The position numbers were made by a program, and so were the translations under genes. The notes beneath the pieces are model-generated. The model saw only the letters and a program-made list of their open reading frames with translations, searched no databases and was not told the origin of the DNA. From NCBI RefSeq assembly GCF_945906775.1, contig NZ_CAMDRE010000001.1, positions 1,860,001 to 1,924,000 on the forward strand: a stretch of DNA of 64,000 nucleotides, written 5' to 3'. The first letter of the stretch is position 1; each line of letters opens with the position of its first letter. This DNA comes from Citrobacter sp. Marseille-Q6884. Lineage in GTDB: Bacteria; Pseudomonadota; Gammaproteobacteria; Enterobacterales; Enterobacteriaceae. Below are positions 1-7,091 of this stretch, piece by piece.

Positions 1-2091
1 CCAACGATCGGCAATCGGCAAACTGGCCACCGCGCCCACCTGAGAAATCCCATTTTCATACTGTGCCTGGTTCCATTTTTTTTTGTCAGTACTGTTATTC
101 GGTAACGTGGCCTGGATATATTCCGGGCTGGCGTAACGGTAGTTCAACTGTAGCAAACTGTTTTCGTCACGACGGTATTCAATACTGCTACTGCTGGTCG
201 CAACGCTGTCCAGGCGGGTGTCGTACTGGATCCCGCTACGTAAGCCCCAACGCTCAGAGATACGCCAGTAGGTGTCTCCCGCCCAGACCAGCGAGCCGGT
301 TTGGTCGTCATTCTCCCATTGGATGTTGTCATCGCCGGTGCGAGACTCAGTGAAATAGTAGATTTGACCCACGGAAATATTAAAACGTTCAACGGCAGCG
401 TCATCATATACGCGAGATGTGACCCCGGTCGTGACCTGGTTGGCTGAAGCAATACGGTCCAGGCCGCCATAAGTACGGTCACGGAACAGGCCGCTGTAGT
501 CAAATTGCAGCAGGGAAGAGTCGTAATTATTAATGTGGCTCTGGTCACGATAGGGAACGTACAAATACTGCGCACGCGGCTCCAGCGTCTGGGTATAACC
601 TGGTGCCAGCATTGCCATATCTCGCTCAAAGATCATCTTGCCGTCAACTTTAAATTGCGGCATCACGCGGTTGACCGTTTCGTCATATTGCGGGTAATCG
701 TCCAGATTACTCTGCTGATAGTGCGTCGCCAGCAACTTCGCTTCCGTGTTGATGCTTCCCCATTGATTAGATAATGGCAGATTGATCGTCGGTTCCAGAT
801 GTAAACGGGTTGCTTCCGGCATATTGTCGGTAGTATTCACGAAATGCACGGCCTGACCATAAACACGGGTATCAAACGGGCCGACGTCGTTCTGGTAGAA
901 GTTAACGTCTAACTGCGGCTCGGCGGAATAGCTGCTTTTATTCTGATCGCCAAAGACCTGGAACTGCTTGGTGGAGACGGTGGCGTCAAAGTTCTGTACC
1001 GCGTAGCCGACGCTGAATTTTTGCGTGGCGTAGCCGTCAGTACTGGAACCATACTTGTTATCAAAGTCGTTGAAATAGCTGGAGTCACTGACTTTGGTAT
1101 AGTTGACGTTGAAGCGCCACACCTGATCCATTACGCCCGAGTGCTGCCAATAGAACAGCCAACGACGTGAATTGTCATCCTTCGAGTTTTCATCTTCGTA
1201 GACTTTATCGGAATTCAGATAATCGAATTCCATCAGACCTGCGCCCGCCTGGGTGAGGTAGCGGAATTCGTTCTCCCACATAATACCGCCACGACGGTGC
1301 ATGTAATGCGGCGTGATGGTGGCGTCCATATTGGGCGCGATGTTCCAGTAATACGGGAGATAGAACTCAAAATAGTTATTGGAGGAGTATTTTGCGTTCG
1401 GAATCAAGAAGCCGGAACGGCGTTTATCGCCGACGGGCAGTTGCAAATAGGGGCTGTAAAAGACCGGAACCGGGCCCAGTTTAAAACGGGCGTTCCAGAT
1501 CTCTGCGACCTGTTCTTCGCGATCGTGGATCACTTCGCTACCGACAACGCTCCAGGTATCGGAACCTGGCAGACAGGAGGTAAAGCTACCGTTTTCCAGA
1601 ATGGTATAGCGGTTCTCACCACGCTGTTTCATCAGGTCGGCTTTTCCGCGCCCCTGACGGCCTACCATTTGATAGTCGCCTTCCCAAATGTTGGTATCTT
1701 TTGTATTCAGATTCGACCAACCCTTCGGCCCCTTCAGGATGACCTGATTGTCATCATAATGCACGTTGCCCAGCGCATCGACCGTACGAACAGGCTCCGG
1801 TAGACCTTCGGCCTGCTTCTGGTGCAGCTGTACTTCGTCTGCCTGAAGGCGGCTGTTACCCTGTGCAATATCCACATTGCCCGTAAACACGGCGTCATCC
1901 GGGTAATTCCCTTTCGCGTGATCGGCATTGATGGTGACGGGTAATTCGTTTGTCTCGCCCTGGACCAGAGGACGGTTATAGCTTGGCACGCCCAACATGC
2001 ATTGTGAGGCGAGATCGGCTGCCAGACCCTGTTGGCTATAAAGGGCGCTGGCAATCATGGTGGCCAGAAGAGTGGGAATACGTTTTTTCAT
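1..2091 (-). CDS. lptD: LPS-assembly outer membrane protein LptD (3' end outside window)
   Basis: LptD, with LptE, forms the outer-membrane translocon that inserts lipopolysaccharide into the outer leaflet. The reading frame is open from the ATG at 2091 to base 1, giving 697 codons; E. coli LptD has 784, so about 87 C-terminal residues are missing. Residues 1-24 form a signal peptide ending QGLA, followed by a periplasmic OstA/LptA-like jellyroll and then a long beta-barrel region rich in Tyr, Asn and Asp. Cys31 and Cys173, two of the four cysteines of the essential disulphides, are present; the paired Cys724/725 would lie beyond the edge. In E. coli surA and pdxA follow. The leader is unusually long and holds an ERIC element. 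Confidence 0.97.
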   Translation of the reverse strand, partial: MKKRIPTLLATMIASALYSQQGLAADLASQCMLGVPSYNRPLVQGETNELPVTINADHAKGNYPDDAVFTGNVDIAQGNSRLQADEVQLHQKQAEGLPEPVRTVDALGNVHYDDNQVILKGPKGWSNLNTKDTNIWEGDYQMVGRQGRGKADLMKQRGENRYTILENGSFTSCLPGSDTWSVVGSEVIHDREEQVAEIWNARFKLGPVPVFYSPYLQLPVGDKRRSGFLIPNAKYSSNNYFEFYLPYYWNIAPNMDATITPHYMHRRGGIMWENEFRYLTQAGAGLMEFDYLNSDKVYEDENSKDDNSRRWLFYWQHSGVMDQVWRFNVNYTKVSDSSYFNDFDNKYGSSTDGYATQKFSVGYAVQNFDATVSTKQFQVFGDQNKSSYSAEPQLDVNFYQNDVGPFDTRVYGQAVHFVNTTDNMPEATRLHLEPTINLPLSNQWGSINTEAKLLATHYQQSNLDDYPQYDETVNRVMPQFKVDGKMIFERDMAMLAPGYTQTLEPRAQYLYVPYRDQSHINNYDSSLLQFDYSGLFRDRTYGGLDRIASANQVTTGVTSRVYDDAAVERFNISVGQIYYFTESRTGDDNIQWENDDQTGSLVWAGDTYWRISERWGLRSGIQYDTRLDSVATSSSSIEYRRDENSLLQLNYRYASPEYIQATLPNNSTDKKKWNQAQYENGISQVGAVASLPIADRW

Positions 2092-2193
2092 ACGTTGTAT
2101 TTATTGTTCCATCATCAGTAGCGTCGCGCGTGACAAACGGTCACAGCCTAACTTATCTCATCTTCACTACGCTAGTATTAATCCTGCCCATTT

Positions 2194-2319
2194 TATACCC
2201 GCCACCTTTCAAGCTGCATCTTCGTTGTCTTCCTCGTTCACCCCAGTCACTTACATGGGTAAGCTCCAGGGGACTCACTACGTTGCCGCCTTGCTGCAAC
2301 TCGAAATCCAACGGGTATA
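2194..2319. repeat. ERIC element (full length) between lptD and djlA
   Basis: This 126-bp imperfect palindrome is bounded by the inverted ends TATACCCG and CGGGTATA. It contains the ERIC core, with CACCCCAGTCACTTAC facing GTAAGCTCC-GGGGACTCAC, which are the sequences behind the ERIC2 and ERIC1R primers. ERICs are non-coding repeats of about 127 bp found in Enterobacteriaceae. It lies in the transcribed leader of lptD if the -10 box at 2369-2374 is used. Confidence 0.93.
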
Positions 2320-2368
2320 GCGTTTGTGGTGTTAGGCACGGCATTGAATGACAGGTATGATAATGCAA

Positions 2369-2374
2369 ATTATA
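2369..2374 (-). promoter_or_regulatory. Probable -10 box of an lptD promoter
   Basis: The minus strand reads a perfect TATAAT here, 278 bases upstream of the lptD start codon. No good -35 hexamer sits at 17 bp, but the conserved block ATTGTGGGACAT lies directly upstream (see the inverted repeat at 2379-2436). A transcript starting near 2362 would carry the whole ERIC element in its 5' leader. I did not find a convincing sigma-E promoter nearer the gene, although lptD is sigma-E controlled in E. coli. Confidence 0.45.
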
Positions 2375-2378
2375 GGCG

Positions 2379-2436
2379 ATGTCCCACAATTGACCGCAGC
2401 CATAAAACGGTAAAAGCACCTTATATTGTGGGACAT
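2379..2436. repeat. Outward-facing inverted repeat in the lptD/djlA divergent promoter region
   Basis: ATGTCCCACAAT at 2379-2390 is perfectly inverted as ATTGTGGGACAT at 2425-2436, with 34 bp between. The similarity extends to GGC-N-ATGTCCCACAAT on the outer sides. Each copy therefore reads ATTGTGGGACATnGCC towards its own gene. The left copy abuts the lptD TATAAT, and the right copy is followed by GGCGGATAGCAT upstream of djlA. It could be a duplicated promoter element or two operator sites. Confidence 0.6.
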
Positions 2437-2470
2437 AGCCTGGCGGATAGCATAAAGATTTGGGGAGTCT

Positions 2471-3283
2471 ATGCAGTATTGGGGAAAGATTATTGGTGTT
2501 GCCGTGGCCTTAATGATGGGCGGCGGCTTCTGGGGCGTGGTTTTAGGCCTGTTAGTCGGCCACATGTTCGACAAAGCCCGCATGCGCAAAATGGCGTGGT
2601 TCGCGAATCAACGTGAACGCCAGGCGCTGTTTTTTGCCACCACCTTCGAGGTGATGGGACATCTGACCAAATCCAAAGGACGTGTCACGGAAGCGGATAT
2701 TCATATTGCCAGCCAACTGATGGATCGCATGAATTTGCACGGTGAATCGCGTACCGCCGCTCAACATGCCTTCCGGGTGGGAAAATCAGATAATTACCCA
2801 TTACGTGAAAAGATGCGTCAGTTCCGCAGCGTCTGTTTTGGTCGATTCGATCTGATCCGCATGTTCCTGGAGATTCAAATTCAGGCGGCGTTTGCCGATG
2901 GGTCACTGCATCCAAACGAGCGTGAAGTGCTGTATGTCATTGCGGAAGAGCTGGGGATCTCACGCACCCAATTCGATCAGTTCCTGCGGATGATGCAAGG
3001 CGGGGCGCAGTTCGGCGGCGGGTATCAGCAGCAGTCTGGTGGCGGCTGGCAGCAGGCGCAACGGGGGCCAACCCTTGAGGATGCCTGCAACGTCCTCGGC
3101 GTTAAACCGACCGACGACGCAACCACCATCAAGCGGGCCTATCGCAAGCTGATGAGTGAGCACCATCCTGACAAGCTGGTTGCAAAAGGCTTGCCGCCAG
3201 AAATGATGGAAATGGCGAAGCAGAAAGCGCAGGAAATTCAAAAAGCTTACGAGTTGATTAAGGATCAAAAAGGGTTCAAGTGA
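2471..3283 (+). CDS. djlA: Co-chaperone DjlA, membrane-anchored J-domain protein
   Basis: DjlA is a type III DnaJ-like co-chaperone that stimulates DnaK at the cytoplasmic face of the inner membrane and in E. coli feeds into the Rcs response when overproduced. The 270-residue protein has one N-terminal membrane segment (about residues 6-30, rich in Gly and hydrophobics). A central TerB-like helical region follows, then a Gly/Gln-rich linker with GGGYQQQSGGG near 180. The J domain at the C-terminus carries the HPD tripeptide at 232-234. The start ATG follows GGGGAG. Length matches E. coli (271). It is transcribed divergently from lptD. Confidence 0.96.
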   Translation: MQYWGKIIGVAVALMMGGGFWGVVLGLLVGHMFDKARMRKMAWFANQRERQALFFATTFEVMGHLTKSKGRVTEADIHIASQLMDRMNLHGESRTAAQHAFRVGKSDNYPLREKMRQFRSVCFGRFDLIRMFLEIQIQAAFADGSLHPNEREVLYVIAEELGISRTQFDQFLRMMQGGAQFGGGYQQQSGGGWQQAQRGPTLEDACNVLGVKPTDDATTIKRAYRKLMSEHHPDKLVAKGLPPEMMEMAKQKAQEIQKAYELIKDQKGFK

Positions 3284-3290
3284 TGGTATT

Positions 3291-3319
3291 GCCGGATGGC
3301 GGCTGGCGCCTTATCCGGC
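3291..3319. repeat. REP palindrome between djlA and rluA
   Basis: GCCGGATGGCGG and CGCCTTATCCGGC form the imperfect palindrome typical of REP (PU) units. It lies in the 54-bp gap between the convergent genes djlA and rluA, where REPs often stabilise mRNA 3' ends. Confidence 0.85.
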
Positions 3320-3337
3320 ATAAATTGGCCCTGAGAT

Positions 3338-3997
3338 TTAAAAATCCGCCGGGACTTTAAACGTCATGCTATTCCCGTAGGCGGGATGGGTGATGGTTAA
3401 CATTTCCGCATGCAGCAACAGACGTGGTGCTAACGCCAGGGCTTCCGGTGGGGCGTAGAAACGGTCACCCAGAATCGGATGCCCCAACGCCAGCATATGT
3501 ACGCGTAGCTGATGGGAACGGCCGGTAATGGGTTTGAGTACGACCCGCGCCGTATTATCCGCAGCGAACTCCACCACTTCATACTCGGTTTGCGCAGACT
3601 TACCGGTCTCATAACACACCTTCTGCTTAGGGCGGTTTGGCCAGTCGCAAATCAGCGGTAAATCCACCAGTCCCTCGGCGGGGGAGGGGTGTCCCCACAC
3701 GCGTGCCACGTACTGCTTCTTCGGTTCACGCTCGCGAAACTGACGTTTTAGCTCGCGTTCTGCCGCTTTGGTCAGCGCCACTACAATCACGCCGCTGGTG
3801 GCCATATCCAGACGATGCACGGATTCAGCCTGTGGATAGTCGCGCTGAATACGCGTCATCACGCTGTCTTTGTGCTCATCCAGACGACCCGGCACGGACA
3901 ACAAACCGCTCGGCTTGTTGACCACCATAATGTGCTCATCCTGATACAGGATAACCAGCCAGGGTTCCTGCGGTGGATTGTAGTTTTCCATCCCCAT
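3338..3997 (-). CDS. rluA: Dual-specificity pseudouridine synthase RluA (23S rRNA U746, tRNA U32)
   Basis: RluA converts U746 of 23S rRNA and U32 of several tRNAs to pseudouridine. The 219-residue protein equals the E. coli length and starts MGMENYNPPQ. The catalytic aspartate is D64 in the HRLD motif. The later family motif GRSHQLRVHM is at about 162-171. It lies 11 bases downstream of rapA on the same strand, so the two are probably cotranscribed. Confidence 0.97.
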   Translation of the reverse strand: MGMENYNPPQEPWLVILYQDEHIMVVNKPSGLLSVPGRLDEHKDSVMTRIQRDYPQAESVHRLDMATSGVIVVALTKAAERELKRQFREREPKKQYVARVWGHPSPAEGLVDLPLICDWPNRPKQKVCYETGKSAQTEYEVVEFAADNTARVVLKPITGRSHQLRVHMLALGHPILGDRFYAPPEALALAPRLLLHAEMLTITHPAYGNSMTFKVPADF

Positions 3998-4008
3998 GTC
4001 TCGCTCCG

Positions 4009-6915
4009 TTACTGATGCGTCACGACGATCAGGCGCAAGGCATCCAAACGCCAGCCCGCTTGATCCAGACTTTCCATCACCTGCTGACGGTTGCTTTCAA
4101 TCGCAGCAAGTTCGTCATCACGGATGTTAGGGTTAACAGCGCGCAGCGCTTCCAGACGTGACAACTCTGCAGTCAGTTTCTCGTCCGCTTCTTTACGTGC
4201 GGCATCGATCAGTGCCCGGGCAGATTTCTCAACCTGACCTTCACCCAACTGAAGAATGGCATGAACATCCTGCTGCACGGCGTTAACCAGTTTGCTGCCG
4301 GTGTGGCGGTTGACCGCGCTAAGCTGACGGTTAAAGGTTTCAAACTCCACCTGTGCAGCGAGGTTATTACCGTTTTTATCCAGCAACATGCGTACTGGTG
4401 TTGGCGGCAGGAAGCGGTTCAATTGCAACTGCTTCGGTGCTTGCGCTTCAACGACATAAATCAACTCAACCAGCAGCGTCCCCACCGGTAATGCTTTGTT
4501 TTTCAACAAGGAGATGGTGCTGCTCCCGGTGTCGCCGGAGAGGATCAGATCCAGCCCGTTGCGGATCAACGGGTGTTCCCAGGTAATAAACTGAGCGTCT
4601 TCACGCGACAGCGCCACATCACGTTCAAATGTGATCGTGCAGCCATCTTCCGGCAGTCCCGGGAAATCGGGAACCAGCATGTGATCGGACGGCGTCAGAA
4701 CAATTAAGTTGTCCCCACGGTCATCCTGATTAATGCCGACGATATCAAACAGGTTCATGGAGAACGCGATCAGGCTGGTGTCATCGTCCTGTTCTTCAAT
4801 GCTCTCAGCCAGAGCCAGCGCTTTTTCGCCGCCGTTGGAGTGGATTTCCAGCAGACGGTCACGCCCTTGCTCAAGCTGTGCTTTCAGCGCGTCATGCTGT
4901 TCACGGCAGGTTTTAATCAGGTCATCGAATCCGTCGCTGTTTTCTGGCTCTGCCAGGTAGCCGATCAGATTGTTATAGACGGTGTCATAAATGGTCCGCC
5001 CGGTCGGGCAGGTGTGTTCGAACGCATCCAGACCTTCGTGGTACCAGCGCACCAGCACGGACTGCGCGGTTTTTTCGAGGTACGGAACGTGGATCTGAAT
5101 ATCATGCGCCTGACCAATACGATCCAGACGGCCAATACGCTGTTCCAGCAGATCCGGGTTAAACGGTAAATCGAACATCACCAGGTTGCTGGCGAACTGG
5201 AAGTTACGCCCTTCGGAGCCGATTTCAGAACACAGCATGACCTGTGCGCCGCTGTCTTCTTCACTAAACCAGGCGGCGGCACGGTCGCGTTCGATGATCG
5301 ACATGCCTTCATGGAACACGGCGGCACGGATACCTTCACGCTCGCGCAGGACCTGCTCCAGTTGTAACGCGGTGGTGGCTTTCGCGCAGATAACCAGCAC
5401 TTTCTGCGAGCGGTGGCTGGTCAGGTACCCCATCAACCATTCAACGCGAGGATCAAAGTTCCACCAGGTACCGGTATCACCTTCAAATTCCTGATAAATC
5501 TGCTCCGGGTAGAGCATGTCGCGTGCGCGCTCTTCCGCGCTCTTACGTGCGCCCATGATGCCGGAGACTTTAATCGCTGTTTGGTATTGGGTCGGTAGCG
5601 GCAGCTTGATGGTGTGCAGTTCGCGTTTCGGGAAGCCTTTCACGCCATTACGGGTATTACGGAACAGTACGCGGCTGGTACCGTGTCGGTCCATCAGCAT
5701 TGAAACCAGTTCCTGACGCGCGCTCTCGGCATCTTCGCGGTCACTGTTCGCTGCCTGCAGCAACGGTTCAATATCCTGCTCGCCAATCAGATCGCCCAGC
5801 ATGTTCAGCTCGTTGTTGCTCAGCTTATTACCGGCCAGCAGCATGGCGACGGCATCGGCGACCGGACGATAATTTTTTTGTTCTTCAACAAACTGCTCGA
5901 AATCATGGAAACGGCTGGGATCCAGCAGGCGCAGACGCGCAAAGTGGCTTTCCATTCCCAGCTGTTCTGGCGTTGCGGTCAGCAACAGGATACCCGGTAC
6001 GCGTTCAGCCAGTTGCTCAATCGCCATATACTCACGGCTTGGCGCATCTTCGCTCCACACCAGGTGATGGGCCTCATCGACCACCAGCAGATCCCACTCG
6101 GCATCACACAGATGCTCCAGACGTTGCTTACTGCGGCGAGCAAAATCCAGAGAACAGATGACCAGTTGTTCGGTTTCAAACGGGTTGTAAGCGTCGTGCT
6201 GTGCTTCGGCATAACGTTCATCATCAAACAGCGCAAAACGCAGGTTGAAACGACGCAGCATTTCGACCAGCCACTGGTGCTGTAAGGTCTCAGGCACAAT
6301 GATCAGCACGCGCTCTGCCGCGCCAGACAGCAACTGCTGATGCAGGATCATCCCGGCTTCAATGGTTTTCCCTAAGCCCACTTCATCCGCCAGTAAGACG
6401 CGAGGGGCGTGGCGACGGCCAACATCATGAGCGATGTTGAGCTGATGCGGGATCAGGCTGGTGCGTTGCCCACGCAGGCCGCTCCACGGCATACGGTACT
6501 GTTCACTCTGAAATTTGCGCGCACGATAGCGCAGAGCAAAGCGATCCATACGGTCGATTTGACCGGCAAACAGGCGATCCTGCGGTTTACTGAACACCAG
6601 TTTGCTGTCGAGCAGGACTTCGCGCAGCATCACACCGGTTTCTTCTGTATCAAGGCGGGTACCAATATAGGCAAGCAGGCCGTTTTCTTCTTTTACTTCA
6701 TCGACGTGCAGTTGCCAGCCTTCGTGGCTTGTTATGGTATCGCCAGGATTGAACATCACGCGGGTCACGGGGGAATCACTGCGCGAATACAGACGGTTTT
6801 CACCCGTCGAAGAGAAAAGTAAAGTGACGGTTCGCGCATCCATGGCGACAACAGTACCAAGTCCCAATTCGCTTTCTGTATCGCTGATCCAGCGTTGACC
6901 AAGTGTAAAAGGCAT
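4009..6915 (-). CDS. rapA: RNA polymerase-associated ATPase RapA (HepA)
   Basis: RapA is a Swi2/Snf2-type ATPase that binds core RNA polymerase and helps recycle it after termination. The 968 residues match E. coli exactly in length. An N-terminal Tudor-like region is followed by the helicase N-lobe with Walker A DEVGLGKT (about 171-178) and the DEAH box VVDEAHH (about 278-284). The C-lobe contains the motif QRIGRLDRIGQ, and a long C-terminal Spacer/Rpb2-binding region completes the protein. The ATG at 6915 starts MPFTLGQRW. It is separated from polB by 176 bp and followed closely by rluA. Confidence 0.98.
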   Translation of the reverse strand: MPFTLGQRWISDTESELGLGTVVAMDARTVTLLFSSTGENRLYSRSDSPVTRVMFNPGDTITSHEGWQLHVDEVKEENGLLAYIGTRLDTEETGVMLREVLLDSKLVFSKPQDRLFAGQIDRMDRFALRYRARKFQSEQYRMPWSGLRGQRTSLIPHQLNIAHDVGRRHAPRVLLADEVGLGKTIEAGMILHQQLLSGAAERVLIIVPETLQHQWLVEMLRRFNLRFALFDDERYAEAQHDAYNPFETEQLVICSLDFARRSKQRLEHLCDAEWDLLVVDEAHHLVWSEDAPSREYMAIEQLAERVPGILLLTATPEQLGMESHFARLRLLDPSRFHDFEQFVEEQKNYRPVADAVAMLLAGNKLSNNELNMLGDLIGEQDIEPLLQAANSDREDAESARQELVSMLMDRHGTSRVLFRNTRNGVKGFPKRELHTIKLPLPTQYQTAIKVSGIMGARKSAEERARDMLYPEQIYQEFEGDTGTWWNFDPRVEWLMGYLTSHRSQKVLVICAKATTALQLEQVLREREGIRAAVFHEGMSIIERDRAAAWFSEEDSGAQVMLCSEIGSEGRNFQFASNLVMFDLPFNPDLLEQRIGRLDRIGQAHDIQIHVPYLEKTAQSVLVRWYHEGLDAFEHTCPTGRTIYDTVYNNLIGYLAEPENSDGFDDLIKTCREQHDALKAQLEQGRDRLLEIHSNGGEKALALAESIEEQDDDTSLIAFSMNLFDIVGINQDDRGDNLIVLTPSDHMLVPDFPGLPEDGCTITFERDVALSREDAQFITWEHPLIRNGLDLILSGDTGSSTISLLKNKALPVGTLLVELIYVVEAQAPKQLQLNRFLPPTPVRMLLDKNGNNLAAQVEFETFNRQLSAVNRHTGSKLVNAVQQDVHAILQLGEGQVEKSARALIDAARKEADEKLTAELSRLEALRAVNPNIRDDELAAIESNRQQVMESLDQAGWRLDALRLIVVTHQ

Positions 6916-7091
6916 ATGTGTTCGGCTCTATATCTTTAATTGCAGGCAATACTCGTCATTCTTCGGGTAACCCGAGTTTTTGAGAGCATACGACCCCGCT
7001 ACCAGGCTAATGAATCAGTGGTAGTGGTGTTCAATGGGTCCAGGAATGGAAAGGGCGCTATGGTACTGGATGGAGACGGTTTCGTCACGCG
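6916..7091. other. polB-rapA intergenic region
   Basis: This gap of 176 bp presumably carries the rapA promoter, but I cannot pick out a convincing -35/-10 pair. A short hairpin TTCGGGTaACCCGA lies at about 6963-6977. It is followed by T residues on the plus strand, so it would terminate plus-strand rather than rapA-directed transcription. Confidence 0.3.

Noticed and set aside
1950..2616. Several frames of 80-130 codons across the lptD start, ERIC and djlA start
   Set aside because: They run through the ERIC element and opposite real gene starts, have no family similarity and no consistent start context.
6961..6984. Hairpin with T-run between polB and rapA as a terminator
   Set aside because: The T-run follows the stem on the plus strand, where no gene is transcribed; on the polB/rapA strand it would not work as an intrinsic terminator.
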